Source of the DNA: Winogradskyella aurantiaca | GTDB lineage: Bacteria; Bacteroidota; Bacteroidia; Flavobacteriales; Flavobacteriaceae | NCBI RefSeq assembly: GCF_003362725.1 | Contig: NZ_QKTV01000005.1 | Coordinates: forward strand, 186,001-250,000 | Direction of reading: 5' to 3' | Length of the DNA: 64,000 nucleotides | Part shown: positions 19,501 to 28,230 of the stretch, in pieces | Position numbering within the stretch: position 1 is the first letter of the stretch | Layout: each line of letters opens with the position of its first letter | The notes under the pieces: generated by a model | The model's database searches: none | Told to the model about the DNA's origin: nothing | Seen by the model: only the letters and a program-made list of their open reading frames with translations | Position numbers and translations under genes: made by a program

Positions 19501-19838
19501 GAGATTATTTCCCATGGGTCTTTAGACAACAGAAGGCCGGTAAACTTATTGGTATGCGCACCTGGGGTGGCTTGGTTAAGTCCTCAACACACTATCTTAT
19601 GATTGATGGAGGACGATTAACTTCGCCTGATAATGCCGTTTTTGATCCTGTTAAGAACGAATTCATTGCTGAAAATGTTGGTGTGGCACCAGACATAGAA
19701 GTACGACAGGATGCTAAATCCTTGAATGCTGGTAGAGATGCACAGCTGGAACGTGCTGTAGAAGAACTAATGAAACAATTGGGTACTAAACAGGAAATAA
19801 AAGTACCAACCTATAATAAGCCGGCAATAGGCAATTAA
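16599..19838 (+). CDS. Tricorn-like S41 family peptidase, exported
   Basis: A 1079-residue protease with signal peptide (residues 1-20) and the full Tricorn layout: TolB-like propeller (about 25-330), second propeller (about 330-530), a low-complexity charged linker (about 535-570, rich in Glu, Asp and Lys), a C1 domain with HSFVGGG (H743), a PDZ-like region (about 770-850), and the C-terminal S41 core. The nucleophile is S966 in ELAGSGGDYFPW. The archaeal enzyme has its Ser at almost the same position. Tricorn cuts short peptides; here it would act in the periplasm. It lies in a run of exported peptidases. Confidence 0.92.
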   Translation: MKQPFIYLFIGLLLGQLSIAQGTRLLRDPDISDTHIAFTYGSDIWIVDKTGGLAKRITSTPAIEAHPHFSPDGKWIAFSSNRAGVSNVYVVSIEGGTPKRLTWHPTGSRVRGWTNDGSSVLMSSSRDTAPRGYDRLYTVSVDGGLPKLISSQWGYDGDYSPDASQMIIDKMDRWDVEWRAYRGGQNTPLIIMDLDTQNEILLPNTDRTTDIKPLWLNDNIYFLSDRDLVANIWSFDPSNSQLSQVTQFKGSDIKNINGYGNTLVYERDGFIHTMDISSGNSSQLNIEVVGDFPWAETKWENVTGRAQSASLSPNGKRVILQARGDIFTVPIENGDSRNISNTSGVADRRPLWSPKGDKIAWFSDANRKNYQLIVSNQDGTKILDKIDIGESKLGWSPSWSPDGSHIAFVDDDVRLRVVNLKSKKIKTIDIGGINIERGAIELKWSPDSKWIAYAKTGDNMLRQIYLWSRDSGSSTAITDPFADSFSPAWDLNKKQLYFLASTNIALGSGWANTSSMASDETYGAYVVNLDAGDTSPFKPKSDEEDITEDDESSKDEKKDGKDKKKEASGLKIDFDNIGRRTLPMPVPVRSYAYILAGPENTAFLAERVPNSRGLTLHKFDLKKQESKEFTAGASGTFITPNGKHMLARINGGWKLVKTSGSNAKGAKSIKPNLQMKLNRTEEWEQMFEEAWRYERDYFYDPNIHGRDWNVVYKRYAPLVPFIKHRADLTYIFDQMNGELSVGHSFVGGGDYPEVERNQVGLLGADFGLENGRYQIKRIYTTENWNPGLEGPLDAPGLNIKEGYYIVGINNQELSSDDNIFEFLDGTSGKQTVLHVNSSPEFDGHWTEIVEPLRSENSLRQRTWVEDNRRRVDELSNGRLGYIWVPNTGGPGFVSFNRYFFAQQNKEGAVIDERFNGGGLLDDYMVDLMTRKVRAALTNEVPNGKPFTLPAGILGPKVLLINELAGSGGDYFPWVFRQQKAGKLIGMRTWGGLVKSSTHYLMIDGGRLTSPDNAVFDPVKNEFIAENVGVAPDIEVRQDAKSLNAGRDAQLERAVEELMKQLGTKQEIKVPTYNKPAIGN

Positions 19839-19899
19839 AAAGATAAAGAAGGGATGGCCTCACATCGATAAGGCTTCACTTAGCGAATGTCATCAATTT

Positions 19900-20199
19900 A
19901 TGGAAAACTACCCTATAAGTCATCTCGCTATAAGCCTGGAAAAAGGGGCATTAGAATCGGCGCGTTACTTTATAGATGCTGGTGCAGATTTAGAGCTGGT
20001 CTGCTTTGATAAAACCCCTTTAATGTATGCGGTCAAACATGGTCACCTTGAACTGGTCACCTACTTAATAGAAAAAGGAGCACGAGTTGACGTCATTTCG
20101 GTAGAAGACAAAACTGCACTCGATTATGCCATTAAATACGGCCATCCTGAAATTGAAGCCTATTTAAGAACTGTGATATCCAAACCTAATACCAACTAA
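19900..20199 (+). CDS. Small ankyrin-repeat protein
   Basis: The 99-residue protein has no signal peptide. It contains about three ankyrin repeats, with the diagnostic cores [41 protein letters not shown] and [18 protein letters not shown] visible in part. Such small proteins mediate protein contacts. The gene lies 61 nt after the Tricorn-like gene and 13 nt before the DUF885-like gene, so it is probably in the same transcript. Its partner is unknown. Confidence 0.85.
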   Translation: MENYPISHLAISLEKGALESARYFIDAGADLELVCFDKTPLMYAVKHGHLELVTYLIEKGARVDVISVEDKTALDYAIKYGHPEIEAYLRTVISKPNTN

Positions 20200-20212
20200 A
20201 CCCATTCTAATT

Positions 20213-21886
20213 ATGAATCTCACTCAAAAATCATATGTACTTATAATTGCCACCATTTTTTTCTTTAATTGTGAGCATAAGTCAAGCGTCACTGTTGAAA
20301 CCAAGGACCAATCTAGTTTTAAAACCTACGAGGAGTTAGTTGACTTATTTAAAGAATGGAGGGTTTTAGAAACGCCTCCGCTTCTAAATGGGGCTCCAGA
20401 TTACACAGCTGCTACGTATACCAAACGCTGGGAATCTTTTAAAAAACTGCAAAAACGACTTCAGCAAGCTGATACCACTGGTTGGTCCATACCTCAACAG
20501 GTAGATTATATGATCGTCTGGGCCGAGATGAATGGTTATGATTTTAACCACAGGATCCTCAAGTCATCGGCTCGCGATCCAGCGTTCTATAAAACAGTTT
20601 GGACTTATAAAAGCGATGTACCAGCTCATGAAGGGCCCACCCATCATGCCACCTTAGAGCTTTGGACCTACGACTTTCCTTTGAGCACTGAAGAACGATT
20701 TCGTTTTGTTTCAGATTTAAAAGTTATTCCAGCTTTAAATACCCAGGCACAACAAAACCTAACAGGTAATGCTAGAGATCTTTGGATAGCTGGAATCCGG
20801 GACATTGAAACACAAGCTTCAGTCTTGAAGGAAGTATTAGCATATCCAGGCGTTGCTGAAGACCCAGAACTGGTTGGTCTAATTGAGACATCCATAAGTT
20901 CTACAGAAGACTTTGCTAGCTGGCTTAAGACCGAAAGTGAAAATAAAACCGGTCCTTCTGGTATAGGTAAAGACAATTACACCTGGTATCTACAAAATGT
21001 GCATCTGGTCCCACTAAGCTGGGAGGACGAAGTAATGCTTCTAAAACGTGAATTAGCCAGAGCCTGGTCGGCCTTAAAATTAGAAGAGCACCGCAACAGG
21101 CACTTACCAGAATTGGTGGCTGTCGATTCGCCTGAAGCTTATGATGCTATGGCTGATGCCGCCGCAAGGAGTCTAATGACCTTCTTAGAAGAGCAGGACA
21201 TCCTAACTGTAAAGCCCTATTTTGACCCAGCGCTAAGGGAACAGCTGGGAAGTTTTATCCCAGAAGAAGAACGGAACTTTTTTAGAATTGGTCAGCACTA
21301 CGATCCAAGACCGCTCTTTTCACACTTTTACCATTGGTTTGAATTAGCCCGGATGGAAGAAGAGCCCAATAACAGTCCCATAAGACGCGGACCCCTACTC
21401 TACAATATTTTTGATTCCAGAAATGAAGGCATGGCAACGGCTGTAGAAGAGATGTTTTTACAAGCAGGCTTATACGACGATAGCCCACGATCCAAGGAAA
21501 TTGTATATATCATGATTGCCCAGCGGGCCGCTAGAGGACTGGGGTCTTTGTACGCTCATGCTAACGAAATGACCATGGAGGAAGCTGGAGGTATACACAG
21601 TGAGTATACCCCTAGAGGCTGGATGAAAACCGAAAAAGAGCTCCTCATATTTGAACAGCATTTGTACTTAAGACAACCTGGCTATGGTACCAGTTACATT
21701 ACAGGGAAATACCTATTGGAAGCAACAATGGCAGACTTTGCAAAGCAAAAGGAGACCATGAATAGTCCTTTCACTACCAAAGCGTTTTTTGACAGCTTAA
21801 ACAACATTGGGAATATTCCAATATCCTTAGGACATTGGGAATTAACAGGCTCAAAAGATCATTTAAGAACCATTTTAAATGATTAA
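20213..21886 (+). CDS. DUF885-like lipoprotein lacking the usual zinc motif
   Basis: A 557-residue protein with a lipobox-like FFFNC near residue 20. The C-terminal third carries DUF885-type blocks: [20 protein letters not shown], then a helix with [10 protein letters not shown], and [18 protein letters not shown]885 peptidases normally have an HExxPGHH zinc site before the first block. Here that region reads [15 protein letters not shown], so no intact HExxH is present. An HEGPTHH string occurs at residues 139-145, far N-terminal to the expected place. It may be a binding protein or inactive paralogue, or may use a diverged site. Its last 8 bp overlap the next gene. Confidence 0.65.
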   Translation: MNLTQKSYVLIIATIFFFNCEHKSSVTVETKDQSSFKTYEELVDLFKEWRVLETPPLLNGAPDYTAATYTKRWESFKKLQKRLQQADTTGWSIPQQVDYMIVWAEMNGYDFNHRILKSSARDPAFYKTVWTYKSDVPAHEGPTHHATLELWTYDFPLSTEERFRFVSDLKVIPALNTQAQQNLTGNARDLWIAGIRDIETQASVLKEVLAYPGVAEDPELVGLIETSISSTEDFASWLKTESENKTGPSGIGKDNYTWYLQNVHLVPLSWEDEVMLLKRELARAWSALKLEEHRNRHLPELVAVDSPEAYDAMADAAARSLMTFLEEQDILTVKPYFDPALREQLGSFIPEEERNFFRIGQHYDPRPLFSHFYHWFELARMEEEPNNSPIRRGPLLYNIFDSRNEGMATAVEEMFLQAGLYDDSPRSKEIVYIMIAQRAARGLGSLYAHANEMTMEEAGGIHSEYTPRGWMKTEKELLIFEQHLYLRQPGYGTSYITGKYLLEATMADFAKQKETMNSPFTTKAFFDSLNNIGNIPISLGHWELTGSKDHLRTILND

Positions 21887-22583
21887 ATATTTTCGCCATA
21901 TTCGCTTTAAATATATGAACCAAAACCAAACTTCACGCTACATAAAATACGCCATTGGAGAGATCATCCTGGTGGTTATAGGAATTTTAATTGCCCTTTC
22001 AATTAACAATTGGAATGAAGACAGAAAAGCAAGACAGCAAGAAATAAAATTGGTCTCCCAATTACTGGAAGATGCCAAAAACGATTCTATTTTTTATCAA
22101 TCACGATTACTCCTGTTTAACGGTCAAATCAGTACATATCGGCTACTCTTAAATCAGTGTGATGGTAGAATGGAATCCAACGATACCATTACCCTTAGAA
22201 ACGAAACCTCTCCTTTTACAATGGCTGCAGATCAGTCTATTGTAATGAGCAATAAAATTGACTACAATGATATTAGTGACGAAGCCATAAAAAGAAGACT
22301 TCGTGACTATGCTCTAAGCTATACCTACATTACCAAAGCCATATCAAATCATTCCAATTTAATCAGCAGTGAAATAAGAAATTTGGCTAAATCGCGCAAT
22401 TTGGATTTCGGAAATAATGAGGCAAAGTTAACCGAGTTTTCGGTCATATGTGATATTCCCAATATACAAGGAGTTTTGAGATTATGTTTGGGGTATTCCC
22501 AAAATGCCCAAGAACAAGCCGAAAGGTTTATTGCAAATAATGAAGCATTGATTGTATCGTGTAATGATTTTTTCAATAACTAA
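21879..22583 (+). CDS. DUF6090 family membrane-anchored protein
   Basis: A 234-residue protein with the hallmark N-terminus of DUF6090: [13 protein letters not shown], then a single membrane segment [22 protein letters not shown], then a helical soluble domain. Members are numerous and often clustered in flavobacterial genomes; no function is established. The start overlaps the end of the DUF885-like gene by 8 bp, suggesting translational coupling. Topology is probably a short cytoplasmic N-terminus with the helical domain in the periplasm. Confidence 0.85.
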   Translation: MIKYFRHIRFKYMNQNQTSRYIKYAIGEIILVVIGILIALSINNWNEDRKARQQEIKLVSQLLEDAKNDSIFYQSRLLLFNGQISTYRLLLNQCDGRMESNDTITLRNETSPFTMAADQSIVMSNKIDYNDISDEAIKRRLRDYALSYTYITKAISNHSNLISSEIRNLAKSRNLDFGNNEAKLTEFSVICDIPNIQGVLRLCLGYSQNAQEQAERFIANNEALIVSCNDFFNN

Positions 22584-22717
22584 TTTGTTCAAAAAAAGAC
22601 TATTTGAGAGCCTTTTCAACTCTAAGAGAAACTTAAAGAAAGATTAAATTCAGTCGCTTTATACAATAAGCCTTCTTCCAATTTGTATATTTAGAAACTA
22701 ACATTACAATACCCTTT

Positions 22718-24190
22718 ATGAAACAACTAATTACCTGTGCACTGGGCCTACTAATCGCATGCTCATGTGCCAAAGATGATAAAACCCTAACTGAAAAAAC
22801 GGTGAATCAGGAAACTATAAAAGAACACATATACTTCCTCACAGACGATTCTCTCAAAGGTCGGGAAACTGGCACCGCCGAGCTTAAAAAAGCAGCCGCC
22901 TACCTAGCTCGGCAGTTTGAATCCTATGGGGTGTCACCTAATCCAAAATCAGGCAATTACTATCAGGATGTTACCTTATCTCAAACAGCACCACCTGAAC
23001 TTTTAGCGGTAACCATTAACGAAAATCCCGCAACAGACCTTGTTGCCGTAAATGCTGGAAAAGCAGAATTCAACAATGCGGTTTACCTAGGGTATGGTAT
23101 GGAATCTGACTATGCCAACCAGGACGTGACAGGCAAAGTAGTGGTGCTTAAAGCTGGAAATGATCAAGCTAAGGATGCCCGCGCCGCTTATGGATTAAGA
23201 CAACAAAAACAAGAATTAGCCCAGTCCAATGGTGCCGTGGGCATCATTGAATTGTTAAATGCTCAAGACCAAATGTGGGGCTTCATCTATGACAGTTTTA
23301 CAAGAACCGGTGTCTCATTAAAACGTCCAGAACAAGAAGAATCTTCAGATTTTCCTTATGTCTGGGTATTGGATACCGACGCCATATTGGCAGATAACCT
23401 GGAATCCAATGGCCTGAAGTCCGCGAGTCTGAGCATGTCGGGCTCCAATAACAAAGACATCGTATCCTATAATGTTGTAGGCGTTGTAGAAGGCACTGAC
23501 CCAGTACTTAAGGATGAGTATATTATCTATTCAGCCCACTATGATCACGTCGGGATAGGAACTCCTGACGAATCTGGAGATGACATTTACAATGGTGCCA
23601 GAGATAATGCTGTTGGTACCACAACCGTTTTAAGTATGGCAGAGAATCTTGCTAAATATCCAACCAAGCGATCGGCTTTATTTATACTGTTCACAGGGGA
23701 AGAAAAGGGCTTACTAGGGAGTAGATTCTATGTTGACAATCCCATTTTACCTCTAGAACAGATGGTCTATTGTTTTAATAGTGACAATGGTGGTTATAAT
23801 GACACCTCATTAGCCACTATTGTTGGACTTTCCAGAACGACTGCAGAAAAACACATCATGAGGGCTGCTGATACTTTTGGATTAAAAGCTATTGACGACC
23901 CAGCAGGAGAGCAAGGGCTTTTTGACAGATCTGATAATGTGAATTTTGCTCGTAAGGGTATTCCAGCCCCTACCTATTCTTTGGGTTTTAGTGCTTTTGA
24001 TGCCGAGATCACTAAATATTACCACCAGCCAGGTGATGAGGCTGATACCTTAGACTATGATTACCTGTTGCAATTCTTCCAGTCTTATGTGTACTCTGGA
24101 CGATTAATTGCCAATGACCCTGAAACTCCAAGATGGACAGAGGGCGATAAATATGAACCTGTTTCGAAAGAACTTTATAATATCAATTAA
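22718..24190 (+). CDS. M28 family metallopeptidase, lipoprotein
   Basis: A 490-residue aminopeptidase-type lipoprotein. The lipobox LLIACSC falls at about residues 12-18, followed by Ala-Lys-Asp-Asp. The di-zinc site is intact: SAHYDHVG, GARDNAVG, TGEEKG, NSDNGG and a late His in YYHQPGDEAD. A PA-like insert (about residues 90-240) sits between the N-terminus and the catalytic core, as in many exported M28 enzymes. It should release N-terminal residues from peptides at the cell envelope. The S9 gene begins 3 nt after its stop, so the two form an operon. Confidence 0.93.
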   Translation: MKQLITCALGLLIACSCAKDDKTLTEKTVNQETIKEHIYFLTDDSLKGRETGTAELKKAAAYLARQFESYGVSPNPKSGNYYQDVTLSQTAPPELLAVTINENPATDLVAVNAGKAEFNNAVYLGYGMESDYANQDVTGKVVVLKAGNDQAKDARAAYGLRQQKQELAQSNGAVGIIELLNAQDQMWGFIYDSFTRTGVSLKRPEQEESSDFPYVWVLDTDAILADNLESNGLKSASLSMSGSNNKDIVSYNVVGVVEGTDPVLKDEYIIYSAHYDHVGIGTPDESGDDIYNGARDNAVGTTTVLSMAENLAKYPTKRSALFILFTGEEKGLLGSRFYVDNPILPLEQMVYCFNSDNGGYNDTSLATIVGLSRTTAEKHIMRAADTFGLKAIDDPAGEQGLFDRSDNVNFARKGIPAPTYSLGFSAFDAEITKYYHQPGDEADTLDYDYLLQFFQSYVYSGRLIANDPETPRWTEGDKYEPVSKELYNIN

Positions 24191-24193
24191 CAA

Positions 24194-26884
24194 ATGAAAC
24201 CCACCAACCCTTTATTCCTAAGCATTCTTTTAGTTGTCATCTCGCTTGGTATTCGAGCTCAAGATGCACAGAAATGGACGCCAGAAGATATTATTAACAC
24301 GGAGTCTATAGGATCAGTATCAGTGTCGCCAGATAATTCCATGGTCGTTTGGACCAAGCGCAAGGGGGTTAAATCAAAAGATGCCTTTGTATCCAATCTT
24401 TATTTAACAAGACTGGACATGGAAACAGATAAAGGGTTTAAAACCATTGCCTTGACCAATGGGGAGGACAATGACTACAATCCTATTTTCTCTAAAGATG
24501 GTGAATACCTCTATTTCCTATCATCTCGGGATAAGGGAAAAAACCTTTACAAATTAAGTATCTACGGGGGTGAAGCCCAAAAGGTGGCCAACTTTAAAAA
24601 CGGCATTTCATCCATACGATGGAAAGACGAAAACACGATATTGTATCAGTCCAATGATGGAAAGACGCTTTATGAGCAAGAGCTTGAGAAACTAAAGGAC
24701 AACGTGGTAGTGGTTGAAGATAGTGTTAATTGGAAACCCAATCATGTCTACGCATACGACCTTAATACTAAGAAGTCAACCCGGTTAACCAACAACCCAA
24801 AACCCTTGGCAGGTTATACAGTCTCAAGAACAGGCAAATGGCTAATCTATGGAATGAGTCGTAGTACCTACTATGCATCGGATGCCCAAAAGGAGCCTTT
24901 TCAATACTTGGTAAACACTGAAACGGGACAAGTAACTCAAATCCTCACAGATTTCGACTACCCAACTTATGGCTTCCAATTCACGGCAGATGATGCTGGC
25001 TTTTATTTCTCATCCGAATACGGATCTGACCCTGAATGGAATGGCGCTGGTATCAACGAGCTTTACTATTTTGATTTAGCCTCAATGGCTTATACCAAGG
25101 TTAATTTGGATTGGGATATGGGACATGCTGGAGGTTATCAAGTACAAGGCTCGGACGTTATTGTATCCTTGGCCAACAAAGCTACACGCCGTTTGGCATA
25201 TTACAAAAAGAATGGAAATTCATGGACTAAAAAGACCTTCGATCTCAAGGATAAAAACGATCATGTGTTTATTTACACCTTGAGTCTAGACGGTACTAAA
25301 ATGATCTACAATTACTCCACCGCCTCTCGCCTACCTCAGTTCCTTGTAGCGGACCTTAAGGGAGCAAAGATTTCAAATGAAAAAGAGTTGGTTAAACTCA
25401 ATAAAAAACTTGCTAAAAAGCCTATAACCAGAAGCGAGGTCATGGTATGGAAAGGATACAATGGTGAAGAAGTAACGGGCTTATTGTACTACCCAGAAAA
25501 CTATGAAGAAGGCAAACGCTATCCTTTAATGTTATCCATTCACGGGGGGCCTTCAGGAGTAGATTTAGACCGTTGGTCTGAGCGTTGGAGTACCTATCCA
25601 AACATATTAGCCCAACGTGGTATGTTTGTTTTTAAACCCAATTATCACGGATCATCAAATCACGGCCTTGACTTTGTAGAAAGTATTAAGAAGAACTACT
25701 ACGAACCGGAAATGGAGGACATCATGAATGGTATTGAGGTTTTAAATCAAGAAGGTAAAATAGATATGGATCAATTAGGTACCATGGGCTGGTCTAACGG
25801 TGCCATCATCACCACGATGTTAACAGTGCGCTATCCAGATATGTTTAAAGTGGCTGCCCCAGGGGCCGGAGATGTCAACTGGACCTCAGATTATGGTACC
25901 TGCAGATTTGGGGTGAGTTTTGACCAGAGTTATTTTGGTGGTGCTCCTTGGGATGATGTTAAGGGAAAAACCTATAACGAGAATTACATCCTAAAATCAC
26001 CGCTCTTTGAAATTGAGAAAATAAAGACTCCTACCATCATTTTTCACGGAAGTTCGGATCGCGCGGTTCCAAGAGATCAGGGATGGGAATATTATAGAGG
26101 ATTACAACAAGTAGGTAAAGCACCCGTGCGCTTTTTATGGTTTCCGGGACAACCTCATGGTTTACGAAAAATCACCCATCAATTGCGCAAAATGAAAGAA
26201 GAACTCAAGTGGATAGACACGTATCTCCTTAAAAAAGAACCAGACACTGGCAAGAGCTTTAAAAAGGACAGTCCACTAGCCCAACTAAAGGCCTTGGAAT
26301 CCGTAAGTACAGTGGACGGCTTGTATGGGATTGTAGCAAATAATTCTATCATTCCCGAAACCAGATTAGTTAAGGCTGATTCCATTGCCATTGGTGTCTT
26401 TGAGGTTACCAATGCACAATTCAAGGCTTATGATTCCGGCTTTAATTTTGATGTCGGTCAGGATAATTATCCCGCACTCGTAACTAAGCAACAGGCTCAA
26501 GAATATACACAATGGCTAAGTCAGCTTACCGGAGACACCTATAGATTGCCAAATGCTGGAGAAGCTGAAGAACTACACTCTATGGCTCATAAGGTAGGTG
26601 GTAAGGAGAACACCCTTAACAACTGGGCTGGCTACGCACTGGTTAAAAGTGATGCGATAAAACTTCAGGAACAGATTAAAAGCCTAAAACTAAGTCTACT
26701 GAAACCGGTAGGCAGCTACAAATCATCAAAAGTAAGGGAGGCTGTAGTTTATGATTTAGGCGGCAATTTGGCAGAACATTTTGACAATGGCGTTTATGGT
26801 TATAGTGCCTATGATTTTTGTGATCCGTCAGATTCTACTATGACATCCAGTTCGTATACTGGATTTCGCATAGTTAAAGAGTGA
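24194..26884 (+). CDS. S9 prolyl-oligopeptidase-type peptidase fused to an FGE/SUMF1-like domain
   Basis: An 896-residue exported protein. A signal peptide (residues 1-22) is followed by a propeller (about 35-400). The alpha/beta-hydrolase peptidase core (about 410-680) has a full triad: S534 in GWSNGA, D622 in HGSSDRAVP and H655 in GQPHG. After a short linker, residues about 725-896 match the formylglycine-generating-enzyme-like fold: FEVTNAQFKAY, YPALVTKQQAQEYTQWLSQ, YRLPNAGEAEEL, DLGGNLAEH and a terminal TGFRIV. The terminal motif lacks the GFRC cysteine of true FGE, so sulfatase activation by this domain is unlikely; carbohydrate or protein binding is possible. Confidence 0.9.
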   Translation: MKPTNPLFLSILLVVISLGIRAQDAQKWTPEDIINTESIGSVSVSPDNSMVVWTKRKGVKSKDAFVSNLYLTRLDMETDKGFKTIALTNGEDNDYNPIFSKDGEYLYFLSSRDKGKNLYKLSIYGGEAQKVANFKNGISSIRWKDENTILYQSNDGKTLYEQELEKLKDNVVVVEDSVNWKPNHVYAYDLNTKKSTRLTNNPKPLAGYTVSRTGKWLIYGMSRSTYYASDAQKEPFQYLVNTETGQVTQILTDFDYPTYGFQFTADDAGFYFSSEYGSDPEWNGAGINELYYFDLASMAYTKVNLDWDMGHAGGYQVQGSDVIVSLANKATRRLAYYKKNGNSWTKKTFDLKDKNDHVFIYTLSLDGTKMIYNYSTASRLPQFLVADLKGAKISNEKELVKLNKKLAKKPITRSEVMVWKGYNGEEVTGLLYYPENYEEGKRYPLMLSIHGGPSGVDLDRWSERWSTYPNILAQRGMFVFKPNYHGSSNHGLDFVESIKKNYYEPEMEDIMNGIEVLNQEGKIDMDQLGTMGWSNGAIITTMLTVRYPDMFKVAAPGAGDVNWTSDYGTCRFGVSFDQSYFGGAPWDDVKGKTYNENYILKSPLFEIEKIKTPTIIFHGSSDRAVPRDQGWEYYRGLQQVGKAPVRFLWFPGQPHGLRKITHQLRKMKEELKWIDTYLLKKEPDTGKSFKKDSPLAQLKALESVSTVDGLYGIVANNSIIPETRLVKADSIAIGVFEVTNAQFKAYDSGFNFDVGQDNYPALVTKQQAQEYTQWLSQLTGDTYRLPNAGEAEELHSMAHKVGGKENTLNNWAGYALVKSDAIKLQEQIKSLKLSLLKPVGSYKSSKVREAVVYDLGGNLAEHFDNGVYGYSAYDFCDPSDSTMTSSSYTGFRIVKE

Positions 26885-26933
26885 CAAAGGTTAAATCTGA
26901 ATTAAACAAGCTGGCTTAATCTGAGATATGCAG

Positions 26934-26941
26934 TAGCTTTG
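26934..26941 (+). promoter_or_regulatory. -7 promoter box (TAGCTTTG) for the 35-residue gene
   Basis: TAGCTTTG matches TAnnTTTG exactly and ends 20 nt before the ATG at 26962. It lies within the 382-bp gap between two long genes. Confidence 0.5.
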
Positions 26942-26961
26942 TAACTAACTAAATCAATAGT

Positions 26962-27069
26962 ATGTCTGGATTGGATGTGGTCATGGTGATTGCCGTGATT
27001 TTATTTGCTCGACTTGGGGTAAGACTCGTCACCCAATATTTGAAAATGCGTCGCAAAAAGGAGGAGTAA
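26962..27069 (+). CDS. Candidate 35-residue single-pass membrane protein
   Basis: A short frame from ATG 26962 to TAA 27067-27069. It begins MSGLDVVMVIAVILF and ends with the basic tail MRRKKEE, i.e. one hydrophobic helix with a positively charged C-terminus, giving an N-out or membrane-surface topology. A consensus -7 box lies just upstream. It is the only coding candidate with a start codon in the 26885-27266 gap. Small membrane proteins of this shape are often missed by annotation. No homologue can be named. Confidence 0.45.
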   Translation: MSGLDVVMVIAVILFARLGVRLVTQYLKMRRKKEE

Positions 27070-27266
27070 TTCTAGTTATTGATAATCATTCTGCTTTTAT
27101 AAAGGTTCATAACGATGGTGCCAAGGAGCTCATTTCTAAAATTGCAACAAAGCTAGACCAGTTTTAGGTCTGGTTAAAAATAAGATTTCATAGAACTGTT
27201 GAATCAACAACGTTTTTTTTCACATATCCCTAAACATCCGCGGAAAAAGTAGTCATAAATTGGATT
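27070..27266. other. Intergenic remainder with no supported feature
   Basis: This is the rest of the 382-bp gap. A weak stem (AGACC/GGTCT, about 27153-27169) lacks a T-run. A 29-codon plus-strand stretch ending near 27168 looks protein-like but has no start codon. I see nothing firm here. Confidence 0.4.
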
Positions 27267-27641
27267 CTACAAATCCCTGTAGAAGATCAGCCCATTAGAA
27301 AAGGGATCATAGATTCCAAATTCTCTTGTCCCCCACTCCGTATCTCTTAATTGGGTTTCCTTATGAAATACATTCTTAGAACTAAATTCATCATATAGAA
27401 CATCCACCTCATCGGTGTAGATGCGAAGTAATGGTCGGTCAACACCAGTTTGCCATTCATCTTTATGATGCCATTGAAGGTGTAAAGTAACACCATCCCT
27501 CAATAAACCAGCATAAGCTGGGGTCTCTGGATTATCCACAAAAGTTAATTTGAAACCTAGATTAGCACAATAATATTCAATAGCACTATTTACATCCTTA
27601 ACCGGTAATACGGGATGAATATTTTGAAGATATGCTGTCAT
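27267..27641 (-). CDS. VOC superfamily protein (glyoxalase / bleomycin-resistance type)
   Basis: A 124-residue single-domain protein with the paired beta-alpha-beta-beta-beta layout of the vicinal-oxygen-chelate fold: IHPVLPVKDVNSAIEYYCANLGFKL at the start and REFGIYDPFSNGLIFYRDL at the end. Such proteins bind small molecules or metals; the substrate is not predictable. The spacing of the possible ligands (His9, a central Glu/His, and a late Glu) differs from glyoxalase I, so a binding role as in bleomycin-resistance proteins is as likely. It is the last gene of a minus-strand operon, starting 1 nt after the DinB-like gene. Confidence 0.8.
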   Translation of the reverse strand: MTAYLQNIHPVLPVKDVNSAIEYYCANLGFKLTFVDNPETPAYAGLLRDGVTLHLQWHHKDEWQTGVDRPLLRIYTDEVDVLYDEFSSKNVFHKETQLRDTEWGTREFGIYDPFSNGLIFYRDL

Positions 27642-27642
27642 A

Positions 27643-28230
27643 CTAATCCCGGATGGTACCGGAAAAATGATTTACTTTTGAATTCATGGGATTACCACTA
27701 GCTCTACGTAGTGTAGCTATTTGACCACAATGCCAAATAGCATCTGCTATGGGTCCATTAACCTGATTCCAAAACGGAAATGAGTTGGATCCAAACATAA
27801 TTTTAAACTCTTCCATAGAATCGGCCTCACCAATAAGATCAACAGCAGCTTTCAAATTGTTTAAAGTGGCGACACGCAGTTCTTGAAAGTTCATAGTATT
27901 ATCCTTGCCACGCTTGTTGGTTTTCTTTTCAGCACTGTTTCTAATGATAAGAGACAGATCATACACATGTTTCATAGTATCACCAATGGACCTTGATTCT
28001 TCTGAAAGTTTGAATTCAAAATCATTGTCTTCAAGGCTTTCGGTAGCCCAATAAAAACGGAATCCTAATGACTCAATCATTCTTGCAGATACCGAATTTG
28101 CAGTAAAGGTTTCTGGGTACTCAGAAAGTTCTCTAAACGGTAGCTCGTTTTGAGATTCTTGAGCTTGCATAAGCAAGCACATAGTCAAACTCAAAGCACT
28201 AATCCCCAATAATTTTATCAAGTTATTCAT
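27643..28230 (-). CDS. Exported DinB/YfiT-like four-helix protein
   Basis: A 195-residue protein with a signal peptide (about residues 1-23, ending MQAQ). The mature part looks like the DinB/YfiT helical bundle: histidines in DTMKHVYDL and IADAIWHCGQIATLRRASGNP occupy the usual metal-ligand helices, with FRFYWATESL in the first helix. DinB-like proteins are usually cytoplasmic thiol-S-transferases or metal hydrolases; an exported form next to a TlpA-type lipoprotein is a flavobacterial habit. Its first 8 bp overlap the end of the TlpA gene. Activity is unknown. Confidence 0.7.
   Translation of the reverse strand: MNNLIKLLGISALSLTMCLLMQAQESQNELPFRELSEYPETFTANSVSARMIESLGFRFYWATESLEDNDFEFKLSEESRSIGDTMKHVYDLSLIIRNSAEKKTNKRGKDNTMNFQELRVATLNNLKAAVDLIGEADSMEEFKIMFGSNSFPFWNQVNGPIADAIWHCGQIATLRRASGNPMNSKVNHFSGTIRD

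Noticed and set aside
20627-20647. HEGPTHH as the zinc site of the DUF885-like protein
   Set aside because: It lies near residue 140, whereas the family's site is just before the [10 protein letters not shown] block near residue 400.
27076-27168. Protein-like 29-codon stretch on the plus strand
   Set aside because: No start codon in frame; upstream codons in this frame read through the 35-residue gene in a way that looks random.
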